Assembly (NCBI RefSeq): GCF_036492425.1
Contig: NZ_AP025293.1
Span: 62,001-126,000 of the forward strand
DNA length: 64,000 nucleotides
Source: Persicobacter psychrovividus
GTDB taxonomy: Bacteria > Bacteroidota > Bacteroidia > Cytophagales > Cyclobacteriaceae
Direction: 5' to 3'
Within the stretch, counting starts at the first letter, position 1. Each line of letters begins with the position of its first letter. Below the pieces are notes generated by a model. The model was not told the DNA's origin and ran no database searches. It was given only the letters and a program-made list of their open reading frames with translations. Below, piece by piece: positions 44,479 to 54,555 of the stretch. Made by a program: the position numbers and the translations under genes.

Positions 44479-46428
44479 ATGAAAGCCCAAATTGTATTTT
44501 ATAGCAGTATGGCACTGTCATTGTTGTGCTTGTTGGTCATGTGTAGCTGGCGGTTTGATTTTGTCTCTTTTGTCCATTTTGGGGAAAAGGTGGCGACCAT
44601 GAAATTTAATACGGCACTGCTGTTTTTTATTACTGGCGTGGGAATATTCTTGGCAGAACGGAAAATCCTGGCCATCAAATACAGCTGCATATTGGTGCTG
44701 ATTACGGCCTCACTCACCTTATTGGAGTATCTGCTTTATATCAATTTTGGAATCGATCAACTTGTTTCTGAGGACCATTATTCCCAGGATTCGATCGGTC
44801 GAATGTCGCCTGCCACGGCGGTTAGTTTTATGCTCTTGGCATGTTCCCCATTAATTTACGGGCGATTTTCCCCATTGCGCAGTGTCTTGCGTTACCTCGT
44901 TACCCTGGTGGGCATGATCTGTTTTTTCAGACATCTGCTCGAAATTCCCAACAACTATATTCCTTATTTCTTCCGCTCGATGTCGGTTTACACCTCATTT
45001 CTGTTGCTTTGCTTTGGGGTTATTTTGGATTTCCACGAAAAGAAAAGCGTGCTTTACCAACTGCTTTTTGGTAAAACGGCGGCAAGTCAAATGTTTCGGC
45101 AGATGGTTATGCTGCTGCTGGTGATTCCCTTGCTGGCCGCCTATGTTATTCAATATCTCGCCACGCAGGGGCAACTGAATTTACAGTTTGGGCTGACGTT
45201 GTTTCTGTGTGTATTCTGTTCGCTGAGTGTTGCCTACATTGTTAATTTACTGTCAAAATTTCAGCAGAATGAACAAAAATTAGCCGTTCACCGAAAAAAC
45301 CTGATACAGAAAAACAAGGAACTGAAACGCTTCAAATCTGCCGTCGATGATGTTTCGATTATCTCTACCGTGAATGCCGACAAGGAAATCACTTATGTGA
45401 ACAGAAATTTCATGGACATTACCAGGTATTCGGAATCGGAGCTGCTGGGGGAGAATCACCAAATTGTGGATATTCCTGAAAGAGATGAAAAGCAGTTCAT
45501 GGAAATGTGGGCCGATCTACATGCAGGGAAATCATGGAATGGCGACATGAAATGCCAGGCAAAGGGTGGCGATCATTTTTGGGTGCACACCACTGTGGTA
45601 CCTTATCTTCAGTCCGAAACGGGCATGCAGAAGTTTATGTTTATCCGTCGGGATATTACAGCCCAAAAGCTTGAACAGGAAGCTTCTGAAGAAAACAAAA
45701 GGGTATTGCAGTCTGAGAATGCTTTCCTGACCAGTTTTGCCTATACCGTGGCACACGACCTGAAACAGCCCCTTGAAACTGTGCTTGGGCTCATTGGTCT
45801 TTTGGGGGCGAAACTCAAGGAACCCATTGAAAAAGAGGCTACACTGACGCAATTGATGATTCATGTGAATAATTCTGGCTTGCGGATGAAGCGGCTTATC
45901 GAGGACTTGTTGAGCTTCGCCCGAAGTGATCGGCGCGTAGGTTTTACGTCTATCGATTTGATGGAAACCTGCCGAGGCATTGTTCATGACCTTGCGGCTC
46001 AAATTGAAAGCTCCAAAGGGGAGGTGCGCTTTGATAACCTTCCGACTATTATTGGAGAGGAAACCAACATTCGGTTGTTATTTCAAAATATCATTTCCAA
46101 TTCTTTGAAATTTGTTCCTGCGAATCATCAGCCCAAAGTGGAGATCAAGGCGCGGGTGGAACAGCAGTTTTTTCATTTCCAGATCAGCGATAATGGCATC
46201 GGTGTTCCTGAAGATAAACTGGAAGAAGTCTTTGGCGTTTTCAGCAAGATACACGGCATTTCGCAATATCCTGGCTCAGGACTTGGGCTCGCCAACTGCC
46301 GAAAAATTGTCAAAGCCCATGACGGTGAAATTTTCATGACTTCCGAAGAAGGCAAAGGCACCACGGTCCATTTCAGGTTATCGCGGCAGTTAAAAGAAAA
46401 AGCACCCGTAGCCCAGACTCAGGACTAA
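44479..46428 (+). CDS. Membrane sensor histidine kinase with PAS domain
   Basis: A 649-residue kinase. Residues 1-265 hold about eight hydrophobic segments (for example LLFFITGVGIFLA, LLVIPLLAAYVIQYL), forming an integral-membrane sensor. A PAS-PAC module follows (VDDVSIISTVNADKEITYVNRNFMDITRYS to FMFIRRDITAQK, about 285-400). The H-box is AYTVAHDLKQPLETVLGL. The ATPase has the N-box NIISNSLKFVP, DNGIGVP and GSGLGLANC. No response regulator lies next to it; it is an orphan kinase. Confidence 0.93.
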   Translation: MKAQIVFYSSMALSLLCLLVMCSWRFDFVSFVHFGEKVATMKFNTALLFFITGVGIFLAERKILAIKYSCILVLITASLTLLEYLLYINFGIDQLVSEDHYSQDSIGRMSPATAVSFMLLACSPLIYGRFSPLRSVLRYLVTLVGMICFFRHLLEIPNNYIPYFFRSMSVYTSFLLLCFGVILDFHEKKSVLYQLLFGKTAASQMFRQMVMLLLVIPLLAAYVIQYLATQGQLNLQFGLTLFLCVFCSLSVAYIVNLLSKFQQNEQKLAVHRKNLIQKNKELKRFKSAVDDVSIISTVNADKEITYVNRNFMDITRYSESELLGENHQIVDIPERDEKQFMEMWADLHAGKSWNGDMKCQAKGGDHFWVHTTVVPYLQSETGMQKFMFIRRDITAQKLEQEASEENKRVLQSENAFLTSFAYTVAHDLKQPLETVLGLIGLLGAKLKEPIEKEATLTQLMIHVNNSGLRMKRLIEDLLSFARSDRRVGFTSIDLMETCRGIVHDLAAQIESSKGEVRFDNLPTIIGEETNIRLLFQNIISNSLKFVPANHQPKVEIKARVEQQFFHFQISDNGIGVPEDKLEEVFGVFSKIHGISQYPGSGLGLANCRKIVKAHDGEIFMTSEEGKGTTVHFRLSRQLKEKAPVAQTQD

Positions 46429-46460
46429 GCTTTTGTTACTTCATGAAATTTTATTTGGGT

Positions 46461-46670
46461 ACTTAATGACATCGTGGACTGACCCAATGGCATTAAGTTA
46501 AGGATTTTGGGGTAACTCAGGTGTAAATTTGAAATGCATGTAAAGGCATAATTCATTATGTCTCACGTAACCATTTGAATAAATCTAAGGGAAATCAGCT
46601 TTGTGTTAGACGTTAAAAATAACGTCTTTACGGGGTAAGGCGCTTAACTTAATGACATCAGTGGACTGAC
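46461..46670. repeat. Dispersed MITE-like repeat, copy B
   Basis: Matches copy A (17781-17960) over about 150 bp. The left edge ACTTAATGACATCGTGGACTG (46461 on) recurs at the right edge as CTTAATGACATCAGTGGACTG, and GGCATTAAG forms the inverted partner. A 23-bp core AGGCATAATTCATTATGTCTCAC also matches 62015-62037 in the opposite orientation. Confidence 0.72.
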
Positions 46671-46871
46671 CTTTGTGTCTGCTCGAATCATCATGAATCT
46701 TGTCTGTTTTGGATACTCACACAGTTGCACCCGTTCAGCTCACGAAATAATATTTTGTGCTATTTCATAGAAATGAGTTGTGCGACTACCCGATCAGTAA
46801 AGCATCAAAAAGTGGCCATATTTAAGCATGAGATCCTAAATGATACAAGCGCAGTACGCCACGATTGAGGT

Positions 46872-47261
46872 TTAAAATTTTCTGTTGGAGATATTGATCA
46901 GGTACCGATGGGTATTTAAGAACAGGGGATACACCTCAGGATTAATGTCGATAATCACAGCATAGGAACCGATTTCAAAATTATGGAACAGCGGGCGGTA
47001 CCTCAAGCCCTGAAGTTCTTCAATAGGTAAGGCGAGCTTACGGCAAAGCTGATATCCTGCGAGGCTGATTTCCTGCCAGGTATTTTTTTTGGCCGTAAAC
47101 TGATCAAGCTTTTTTCTGCTAACCTCATAGCGGTACAGATGAGGTTTCACCTGAAGGGCAATGAGGTTAATGATGGCAGCCTCCAATGAGGTGAAAGCAC
47201 GATTGTTAAAAGCAGCAAGGGTGTAAATATTTATCCGATTTTTCCGTCGTTTTTGTGGCAT
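46872..47261 (-). CDS. Hypothetical basic protein
   Basis: A 129-residue protein I do not recognise. It begins MPQKRRKNRINIYTLAAFNN, has a helix rich in small residues (TSLEAAIINLIALQ), and no signal or membrane segment. The region is isolated, with repeat copy B on one side and a gene-free stretch on the other. Coding status is likely but not certain. Confidence 0.5.
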   Translation of the reverse strand: MPQKRRKNRINIYTLAAFNNRAFTSLEAAIINLIALQVKPHLYRYEVSRKKLDQFTAKKNTWQEISLAGYQLCRKLALPIEELQGLRYRPLFHNFEIGSYAVIIDINPEVYPLFLNTHRYLINISNRKF

Positions 47262-47837
47262 TTTAATAGGGCTCTGTTCCTGAGTATTCGACCTCCCTGG
47301 CTTAATGTTAATAGGAGGGTGAAGTGTGGAGCGTAAGCATTTGGCATAAGTATCTGTTTCTGAGGTTGATTAGCCTCTCTGCTTTCCGATACTTAATGCC
47401 TCAAAAGTTTTAATATTTTTGGCGTAAACACTCAACAACTCTTAAGTATAAGTCTTAAAAGGGTTATTTTGTTGAATAATTTTTTCAGTTTTATTAAATT
47501 TATTACACTTTTATGTCCTTAATTTTATTCCTAAAAAATGAGCAATCCTGCATTTTACGGAAAGAAAGACGATGGAGGGGCCGTCAGAAAAGCGTTCCGT
47601 GGGGGGTAATAATTCGGGCATTTTAGCCATTTTACATTTGGGTCGTGGGGGCTATGGTCGCAAGTATGGTTATTCAGCTAACTGCAATAAATAATTAGTG
47701 ATTTATGCAGCTATTCCGATAGGATTTAAACTATCCTTTCTCTACTTTCATTAATTATAAGCACGCATTATGCGATGCACTTATCAATTTTTGATCATAA
47801 TATAGAAAAGCATTGCTTTTCACTTGAAAGACCCCTG
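47262..47837. other. Gene-free interval
   Basis: I see no gene or repeat in this 576-bp AT-rich gap. It should contain the promoter of the RimB-RimK gene. Confidence 0.45.
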
Positions 47838-49217
47838 ATGAACACAAACAAAATTATTGTTGGAAGCGAAGAGTGGTGTGCTTTGCCTCAACTGAATGTT
47901 CCTGCGATTAAGGCACGAGTAGATTCTGGCGCAAAGACTTCTTCGATTCATGCGGTTAATATTACTCCTTTCAAAAAGGAAGGAGCCCCCTGGGTGAAAT
48001 TTGAAGTTCACCCGCTGCAAAACGATGGCAAAACGACCATCCATTGCGAAGCTCCATTGGTGGGAAAACGAAAAGTTAAAAGTTCTTCGGGGCATATGGA
48101 GTCCCGTTATGTGGTGCGTTCAATTCTCTCGATTGCCGAGGATACCTGGGAGATTGACCTCACCCTGACCAACCGAGATTCTATGGGTTACAGAATGCTG
48201 TTGGGCCGTCAGGCCATGAGCGGAAAAATGCTCGTGGATCCTGAAGCGTCTTTTCAGTTGGGAGAGCCGTCATCAGATATCCTTTTTCAGCATTACCAGA
48301 CCCACATCAAAAGCCCTTCAGGGTTAAAAATCGGACTGCTGGCCAGTAATCCTGACCTTTATAGTAATCGCAGGATTATTGAAGCAGGAGAGGAGCGGGG
48401 CCATGAAATGGAGTTCCTGAACCTGAAGGATTGCTACATCAAGCTCGATGGCGAAAATCCAGAAATGCATTATCGTGACGGTCGGGTACTGAATGATTTC
48501 GATGCCATTATTCCGCGAATTCGCCCGAGCATGACCTTTTATGGTTGTGCCCTGACGCGCCATTTCGAAGCGATGGGGGTTTATACGCTCAATACGGCGG
48601 CGGCCATTACCCAGTCAAGGGATAAGCTGCATTCTTTACAGTTGCTGATCAATGCAGGCTTGCCCATTCCCACAACAGGCTTTGCCAATTCCCCATTGAA
48701 TACCTCTGATTTAATTCAGATGGTAGGAGGGGCACCTTTGATCGTGAAATTGTTGGAAGGAACACAGGGAAAAGGCGTGGTATTGGCGGAAACAACCAAG
48801 GCCGCAGAAAGCCTTATTAATGCTTTCAAAAGCCTGAAAGCCAATATCCTTGTGCAGGAGTTTGTCAAGGAAGCCAATGGAAAGGATATCCGCTGTTTTG
48901 TGATCGACGGTAAAGTGGTGGAAAGCATTATGCGTACCGCCGCCCCTGGGGAGTTCCGCGCCAATATTCATATGGGTGGAACGGCATCGCTCACCAAAAT
49001 TACGGCTGAAGAGCGGAGAATAGCGCTTAAAGCGGCCAAAACCATGAATTTGAAGGTGGCAGGTGTGGACATCATCCGTGGGCAGAGCAGCCCATTGCTA
49101 TTGGAAGTCAATTCGAGCCCAGGTTTGGAAGGGATTGAAGGAGCCTCGGAAAGAGATATTGCAGGGATGATGATCAAGGCAATTGAAAAAGACTTAAAAT
49201 ATAAAGGTGTGGAATAG
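47838..49217 (+). CDS. RimB-RimK fusion: retropepsin-like protease plus ATP-grasp glutamate ligase
   Basis: A 459-residue two-domain protein; start ATG 47838 (MNTNKIIVGSEEW) removes a poor N-terminal extension. Residues about 5-145 are the RimB/'ATP-dependent zinc protease' domain, in fact a retropepsin-like fold: RVDSGAKTSSIHA carries Asp29 of the Asp-Ser-Gly catalytic triad, and YRMLLGRQAM is its second signature. Residues about 170-459 are RimK: GLLASNPDLYSNRRI, NTAAAITQSRDKLHSLQLL, VKLLEGTQGKGVVLAE, VQEFVKEANGKDIRCFVI and LLEVNSSPGLEGIE. RimK adds glutamates to ribosomal protein S6 and RimB trims them, so the fusion joins writer and eraser. Confidence 0.9.
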   Translation: MNTNKIIVGSEEWCALPQLNVPAIKARVDSGAKTSSIHAVNITPFKKEGAPWVKFEVHPLQNDGKTTIHCEAPLVGKRKVKSSSGHMESRYVVRSILSIAEDTWEIDLTLTNRDSMGYRMLLGRQAMSGKMLVDPEASFQLGEPSSDILFQHYQTHIKSPSGLKIGLLASNPDLYSNRRIIEAGEERGHEMEFLNLKDCYIKLDGENPEMHYRDGRVLNDFDAIIPRIRPSMTFYGCALTRHFEAMGVYTLNTAAAITQSRDKLHSLQLLINAGLPIPTTGFANSPLNTSDLIQMVGGAPLIVKLLEGTQGKGVVLAETTKAAESLINAFKSLKANILVQEFVKEANGKDIRCFVIDGKVVESIMRTAAPGEFRANIHMGGTASLTKITAEERRIALKAAKTMNLKVAGVDIIRGQSSPLLLEVNSSPGLEGIEGASERDIAGMMIKAIEKDLKYKGVE

Positions 49218-49249
49218 GCACCGCTGAGTTGTTGAAATCAGCAAATTGA

Positions 49250-49295
49250 AAAGCCCGAACACTATGGCAGATACCATGGGTTCGGGCTTTTTTAT
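49250..49295. terminator. Bidirectional terminator
   Basis: AAGCCCGAAC/GTTCGGGCTT hairpin with T and A runs on either side, between the convergent RimB-RimK and TonB-receptor genes. Confidence 0.88.
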
Positions 49296-49315
49296 TGCGT
49301 CAGATATGACTTTAA

Positions 49316-51919
49316 TTATAGGCGGATATTCAGTTTGGTGTACACATAGGTACCCATAAATCCAAACTGGTTTACTTCCCATGGGTATTTGAATCGGCCA
49401 CCAAGGTCCGTTACAGGATCTCCTTTGGTATCAATTTCATCAGGGTACACATTGAACAGGTTGTTGGCACCTACGGCCATGCTGAAATTGTCGGAAATCT
49501 GTGCGCTGATGTTCAGGTCAGTAACCCATTTTGCAGAGAAAGTTTGGTCTTTCTCTGGGTCCGTGGCATGTTGCCAGCTGACTTTCCCGAAGCGGGTATT
49601 GTTGAGTGTAAAGCCCCAGATACCGATTTTGTAACTCGTACCAACCACAATCTTGGACTGTGGACGCGCCGAGGTCAGGCGGCCCTGTTCCTTGCGGTTG
49701 AACCAGTCATCATTTCCAGCATCTTTCAGTGCCTGAGGTGTACCCAACTCGCCAACAATTTTAGTTTCATTGAAATTTGCTGCCAAATTCAGGTTCAGAT
49801 TTCCCCTGCCAATGGCAAGATTGTTATACGAGGCAATGATATCCACCCCCTGGGTCTGGGTATTCACCGCATTGGTGAAAAATTTCATACTCGTGATATC
49901 GTAAGCAGCAAGGATCTGATTGATTTTTGAATTTGGGTCATCACCACCATTGACCTCCCCAGAAAATACTACCCGATTGTCTACGCTGATATTGTAATAA
50001 TCTGCGGTAAGGGTTAGCTGATCCGTCAAGCGGCTGCTCATTCCAAAGCTGTAGTTGAAAGACAATTCTTCCTTCAGCTCGGGCACGCCAATGGCACGGA
50101 CCGCAGGGCTCTGGTTGTTAAAAGTTCCCTGATTACTGATCGTTCCACCAGAAACCAAAGTCTGAATATTACTCAGGTAAATCTGATGTAAGGAAGGGGC
50201 ACGGAAGCCCGTGCTTATTGCGCCACGGATGTTCAGCTTGCCATCGAGCAAGGCATAGCGGGTGTTCAATTTCCAGGACAGGTTACTGCCAAAGTCAGAG
50301 TAATTTTCTACCCGCGCTGTAGCGCCCAAAAGCCACGCTTTGGTGAGGTCAAGCTCGCCATCGACATATAAACCTACATTGTAGCGTTTTTTGTTAAGCT
50401 CATTCGACGGCTGCAATCCAGGGAATGACTGGGCGCCAGACCCAAAATACGAAGCTTCTTCCCCAGCACGTACGCCGAAGTTTTCCATGCGGAACTCACC
50501 ACCAAGGCCGAGGCGCAACATGCCGAAATCGCGTGAAATGTCAAGGTTGTTCACCAGTTGGCTGAAATCGTATCCGCCAGCATAGAAAGAGGTCGGGGAG
50601 GCTTCGCCAAGATCAGTATTATAGGTGTCACCGATAGTGTAATCCATCGAGTTGCTTCCAAAAGTGGAGCTCATATCAATATTCCAGTCGCCTTTTTTTC
50701 CACGCACCCCAACGGTCAGGTTGTTGTCGTTGATGTCGTTTTCAAAGGTGGGCAAAAATCCCTCAGGACCATGTGGGGAATCCGCAATCCAGTAGGGGGT
50801 ACGGTAAAGTGCAAAAGATTTCCCCCGACGGTTGGTAACCCCACCGTTGGCATATACTTCGCCACCACCAGCAAAGGGGATCATCATGTTAAAGTAGGCA
50901 TCGCCTTTAATCATATCTGGCTGACCGACCACCATTCCAAGCGATGGGTTCGCCTGAATCCACGGGTTGTCGGCACCCACATCGAAAAGTTCATCTTTCC
51001 CAGGACTTCCCGCCCTGTTGGTATGGCGTTGGTCAGCATATCCCACAGAGACATTCATGAATCCTCTTTCGCCTATCCCAAAGCCATAATTGGCATCTAC
51101 TCCGTACTGAAAACCATCGCCTTCAGTCGTTACACCAGAATTCATCGTTACGGATCCTTCATTAACATTCCTTTTGAGAATGATGTTGATCACCCCTGCA
51201 ATCGCATCGGAACCATAAGTGGCGGCAGCACCATCACGTAATACCTCAATTCTTTCGATGGCTGAAGTGGGAATGGATTTTAAATCGACCCCTACTTCCC
51301 CTTTTCCTGGGGTGTCGTTAATGTAGACCAGGGAGGATGCATTTTTCCGCTTCCCATTTATGAGTACAAGGGTGCGGGATGGCCCAAGACCCCTGAGGTC
51401 GGCAGGGTTCATATGTGCCGTGGCATCAGAAACCGTTTGTTGTGTGGAGTTGAACGATGGCACTTTGTAGGTGATCATCTGGTCAATTTCAATATGTCCT
51501 GCATCAGCGAGCTCATCAATGGCGATATTATCAATAGGCACAGGAGAGCTGATTACCGACCGAGGGTTAAAGCGGGAACCCACCACCACGACCTCCTCAA
51601 GCTGGCGGTTATCCGCTTCAAGAGAGATGTTGAAATAGGATTTACTTGATACGGGCACTTCTTTGGTGAGGTAGCCAACAAAGCGGAAAACGAGCATTGC
51701 GGCATCGTCTTCAATAGATATTTGGAAGTCGCCATTGAGGTCTGTAGAAACCCCTGTGGTAGTCCCTTTAATGAGTACCGTTACGCCAGGAAGTTCAGTG
51801 CCATCTGCAGCAGTAGATACTTTTCCTTTGACCAATCTTTGGGCAAAGCTCAGGCTGGCAAAAAAGCACAACAGGAGCGTGAGTACCATCGCTCGTTTTA
51901 GTTTTAAAATCTGAATCAT
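49316..51919 (-). CDS. TonB-dependent outer-membrane receptor
   Basis: An 867-residue receptor. It has a signal peptide (MVLTLLLCFFASLSFAQ; ATG 51919 or the in-frame ATG at 51889), a carboxypeptidase regulatory-like domain (LVKGKVSTAADGTELPGVTVLIKG), and a plug with LRGLGPSRTLVLINGKRKN and ERIEVLRDGAAATYGSDAIAGVINI. The barrel ends YVYTKLNIRL. There is no SusD partner and the plug motif differs from SusC, so it is a classic TonB-dependent receptor; the ligand (siderophore, vitamin or other) is not evident. It is monocistronic. Confidence 0.93.
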   Translation of the reverse strand: MIQILKLKRAMVLTLLLCFFASLSFAQRLVKGKVSTAADGTELPGVTVLIKGTTTGVSTDLNGDFQISIEDDAAMLVFRFVGYLTKEVPVSSKSYFNISLEADNRQLEEVVVVGSRFNPRSVISSPVPIDNIAIDELADAGHIEIDQMITYKVPSFNSTQQTVSDATAHMNPADLRGLGPSRTLVLINGKRKNASSLVYINDTPGKGEVGVDLKSIPTSAIERIEVLRDGAAATYGSDAIAGVINIILKRNVNEGSVTMNSGVTTEGDGFQYGVDANYGFGIGERGFMNVSVGYADQRHTNRAGSPGKDELFDVGADNPWIQANPSLGMVVGQPDMIKGDAYFNMMIPFAGGGEVYANGGVTNRRGKSFALYRTPYWIADSPHGPEGFLPTFENDINDNNLTVGVRGKKGDWNIDMSSTFGSNSMDYTIGDTYNTDLGEASPTSFYAGGYDFSQLVNNLDISRDFGMLRLGLGGEFRMENFGVRAGEEASYFGSGAQSFPGLQPSNELNKKRYNVGLYVDGELDLTKAWLLGATARVENYSDFGSNLSWKLNTRYALLDGKLNIRGAISTGFRAPSLHQIYLSNIQTLVSGGTISNQGTFNNQSPAVRAIGVPELKEELSFNYSFGMSSRLTDQLTLTADYYNISVDNRVVFSGEVNGGDDPNSKINQILAAYDITSMKFFTNAVNTQTQGVDIIASYNNLAIGRGNLNLNLAANFNETKIVGELGTPQALKDAGNDDWFNRKEQGRLTSARPQSKIVVGTSYKIGIWGFTLNNTRFGKVSWQHATDPEKDQTFSAKWVTDLNISAQISDNFSMAVGANNLFNVYPDEIDTKGDPVTDLGGRFKYPWEVNQFGFMGTYVYTKLNIRL

Positions 51920-52301
51920 AAATAGGTGTTGATGTTTAAAAAAATATATAGTAGCGATAAATGTAACATAAAATTCTTTAAAATAATCAAAAAACCATTG
52001 AATATGTTGAGTAAATAGCTTTTTCCAATATTTTTATAACATGACGCATCAAGAAACTAATTATTGTAACACCGTTTTTTGGTAGGGGAGGTTGATCTTG
52101 AAATGCTATTTTTTGATCGGTTGTTTTATAGTTTACCAAAATTTTTCACATCAAAATTCCGCTATTCTTTTCTCAACCGAAGGGAGTGCAGCGAGACAAA
52201 ATGTTAAATATAGCAACGAAAGGGCTTTCATCGTGGAGGCGTTATTTTTTTTGGCTTGATCTTGATAACCTATGCTGTGTTGGGCATCCTTGCAGATAAA
52301 A

Positions 52302-52328
52302 AAAAGTACCATCACTATAATGGTACTT
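52302..52328. terminator. Strong hairpin, probably a terminator
   Basis: AAAAGTACCAT/ATGGTACTTTT perfect 11-bp stem, downstream of the DJ-1-like gene on the minus strand. The surrounding 51920-52590 region holds no gene I can support. Confidence 0.65.
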
Positions 52329-52464
52329 TTCTGATTTTTCAAAGATGCACCCTCCATCAAAAGGAATAGAAAGTGATTTTGTTTTTTCGGCGGGCAATAT
52401 CCGATGGATGAAATGAAAAAATCTGTGGATAAATTAACCTGCTGTAATTTAGGGTTGTAGCACA

Positions 52465-52572
52465 AGGCTGTCGAAATTATAAGCAGTTGCTCATCAAAAA
52501 TAAGGATACCACACTCGCAAGGATGTTGTCCGCAACGTGCGTACCGCGAGGCACACAGAAATTCGACAGCCT
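52465..52572. repeat. Short inverted-repeat element
   Basis: AGGCTGTCGAA (52465-52475) and its inverted copy TTCGACAGCCT (52562-52572) bound 86 bp of non-coding sequence, a MITE-like arrangement. The GGCTGTCG end resembles that of the element at 62117-62306. Confidence 0.5.
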
Positions 52573-52590
52573 ACTTTTTAAAACACGTGC

Positions 52591-53265
52591 TTACATTTCC
52601 AGCTCAAGTAATAAATTTTCGCCTACCAATTGAGCTGATGCAGGATTCTGCCCAGTGATCAATCGGGTATCAGAAGAAACCTTTGCCTTCCAGAGGTCGG
52701 CTTTATGGATAATGGCACCGCGTTCCTTCAGCTTGCTTTCCAGTAAAAATGGAACCACATCCGTTAGCCCCGCCGCTTCCTCTTCTTCATCGGTAAAAGT
52801 GCTGATCACCTTATTGGCAACAAGGTATTCTCCATTTCCCAGTTTAATGTTTACCAGTCCTGCAGGACCATGGCATACGGCGGCAACAAAGCCTCCCTGT
52901 TCGTAAATTTGAGCAGCAATTGCCGCCAAGGCATCATTCTCTGGGAAGTCCCACATGGTGCCATGTCCGCCAGCGTAGTGAATCGCCAAATAGCGCTTCG
53001 GATCAACCTCAGACGGTTTCATGGTCTGTTCTACCTTGGCGCGATAAGTCTTGTTTTCCCAAAAACATTGATTGATCGGGTCTTCCAAATCAAAACCATC
53101 CACGGGTGCACGCCCACCTTGCGGACTGACAAAATCAATTTCATAGCCTGCATCGTGCAGGATTTTCCACGGATGCGATACTTCACTCAAATAAAATCCT
53201 GTAGAATCGCCCTTACTCCCCAGTTTGTCATGGCTTGTTACTACAAATAAAATCCGTCCTTTCAT
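52591..53265 (-). CDS. DJ-1/PfpI-family class I glutamine amidotransferase-like protein (Hsp31-like)
   Basis: A 224-residue protein with the nucleophile Cys in the elbow FVAAVCHGPAGLV and the conserved Glu/His environment (HYAGGHGTMWDFPE). The N-terminus MKGRILFVVTSHDK is typical. Members act as chaperones, glyoxalase-like hydrolases or deglycases under carbonyl stress. The LysR gene lies 151 bp upstream on the same strand and may control it. Confidence 0.9.
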   Translation of the reverse strand: MKGRILFVVTSHDKLGSKGDSTGFYLSEVSHPWKILHDAGYEIDFVSPQGGRAPVDGFDLEDPINQCFWENKTYRAKVEQTMKPSEVDPKRYLAIHYAGGHGTMWDFPENDALAAIAAQIYEQGGFVAAVCHGPAGLVNIKLGNGEYLVANKVISTFTDEEEEAAGLTDVVPFLLESKLKERGAIIHKADLWKAKVSSDTRLITGQNPASAQLVGENLLLELEM

Positions 53266-53416
53266 AGTGTTCTGGTTTAGGTGATAAATGCCGACACCAC
53301 GGCCACAATTGCCCCGATGTCGAATACCGCTTTTTCCCTTCAGTGGGAAAGTATAGCAGTACTACCTTTTGAACCCTAAATGGTTATCGGATTTTTCAAA
53401 TGATTGAAAAGGGTGG

Positions 53417-54295
53417 TTACAGTAGATCGCAAACTTTGGCAAGCAGTGGGTTGCGGTTGTTTTTTCTCCATATGGCCGACAGCACCGCCTGTTGGGGGAT
53501 GTGCTTCAGTTCAATGAACTTGACACCCAACTGATAGCCGTGTTGCAAACTGGTCGGCACGATCGAGACGCCCATATTGTTTTCGACCAGCTTGAAGATC
53601 GTCTGGGCATGAACGGTCTTATGACTCACCTGCGGACTGAAGTCCTGATCTTCGCAGATGCTCATGATGGTATCATAATAAAGGTTGGAGTAGTCGGCGG
53701 TGAAGAGGATGAACTGTGCGTCTTTAAGTTGAGCAACATTCTCAAAATTCTCTTCGGTGATCGGGTGATCGGCAGGTAGTACCAATGAAAAACTATCGGT
53801 GAATACGGGCATGATCTCCAGCCCTTCGGGCACTCTTGCGAGGCGCACAAAGCCAATGTCGAGCTCGTCTTTCATGATGCCCTGCACCTGCTCGTAGTTG
53901 GACATTTCTTCGAGGGTGGTCTTGATCTTCGGGTAATGCTGATTCATTTTCAGCAACATATCAGGCACCACGTTTTGCATGGCTGAACCCAGAAAGCCGA
54001 TCCGTACTTCACCCACGCTGCCCTGATCGACCAATTGCACCTGCTCGACGGTAAAATCAAGGTGGTTTAAAATAAAATCAACTTCGGACTTGAAGAATTC
54101 TCCTGCGGCAGTAAGTCTTACCTCTTTTTTGTCTCGGCTCAACAACTGCACGCCCACGGCATCCTCCAACTGTTTGATCTGTCGGCTAAGTCCTGGCTGT
54201 GAGATGAATAGTTTTTCTGCCGCCTTTCGGAAATGTAATTCTTCCGCGACTGCCTGAAAATATCTGAGGTGACGAAGCTCGAACTGATAACTCAT
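53417..54295 (-). CDS. LysR-family transcriptional regulator
   Basis: A 292-residue regulator. The winged HTH is at residues about 6-65 (LRHLRYFQAVAEELHFRKAAEKLFISQPGLSRQIKQLEDAVG), followed by a periplasmic-binding-like effector domain (VRIGFLGSAMQNVVPDML onward), as in the CbbR/BenM group. It is divergent from hutH (260 bp) and upstream of the DJ-1-like gene; either could be its target. Confidence 0.93.
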   Translation of the reverse strand: MSYQFELRHLRYFQAVAEELHFRKAAEKLFISQPGLSRQIKQLEDAVGVQLLSRDKKEVRLTAAGEFFKSEVDFILNHLDFTVEQVQLVDQGSVGEVRIGFLGSAMQNVVPDMLLKMNQHYPKIKTTLEEMSNYEQVQGIMKDELDIGFVRLARVPEGLEIMPVFTDSFSLVLPADHPITEENFENVAQLKDAQFILFTADYSNLYYDTIMSICEDQDFSPQVSHKTVHAQTIFKLVENNMGVSIVPTSLQHGYQLGVKFIELKHIPQQAVLSAIWRKNNRNPLLAKVCDLL

Positions 54296-54411
54296 AGTTA
54301 TTGATTATTGACAAAAATGGTATTACTAATAATCAAATGTAATCAATAAATTGCTGTGGATTGGGTGGATTGATGACTTTTAATCCCCTATCATAAATAA
54401 GCACCGCTTTT

Positions 54412-54510
54412 GGTTCAAGCGTCCCGCTTGGATCAGTTTATTAGGTATTAGTCCAAGCGAGACGCTTGAACTAACCTGGTATTTGCCAATCACGAGAGAG
54501 ACTCTCGCGA
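54412..54510. repeat. REP-like palindromes upstream of hutH
   Basis: GGTTCAAGCGTCCCGCTTGG (54412-54431) faces an almost perfect inverted copy CCAAGCGAGACGCTTGAAC (54453-54471). A second hairpin type, CACGAGAGAGACTCTCGCG, follows at 54490-54508. Both types recur in the hutH-hutI spacer. Confidence 0.8.
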
Positions 54511-54555
54511 TAGATTAAGGAAATAGATTTAAAAGAACCAAAAAATAGATCAACG

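Noticed and set aside
50558-51241. 227-residue plus-strand ORF opposite the TonB receptor
   Set aside because: Antisense shadow of a well-supported receptor gene; no domain recognised.
52151-52465. 104-residue minus-strand ORF
   Set aside because: It spans a strong terminator-like hairpin at 52302-52328 and has odd composition; probably non-coding.
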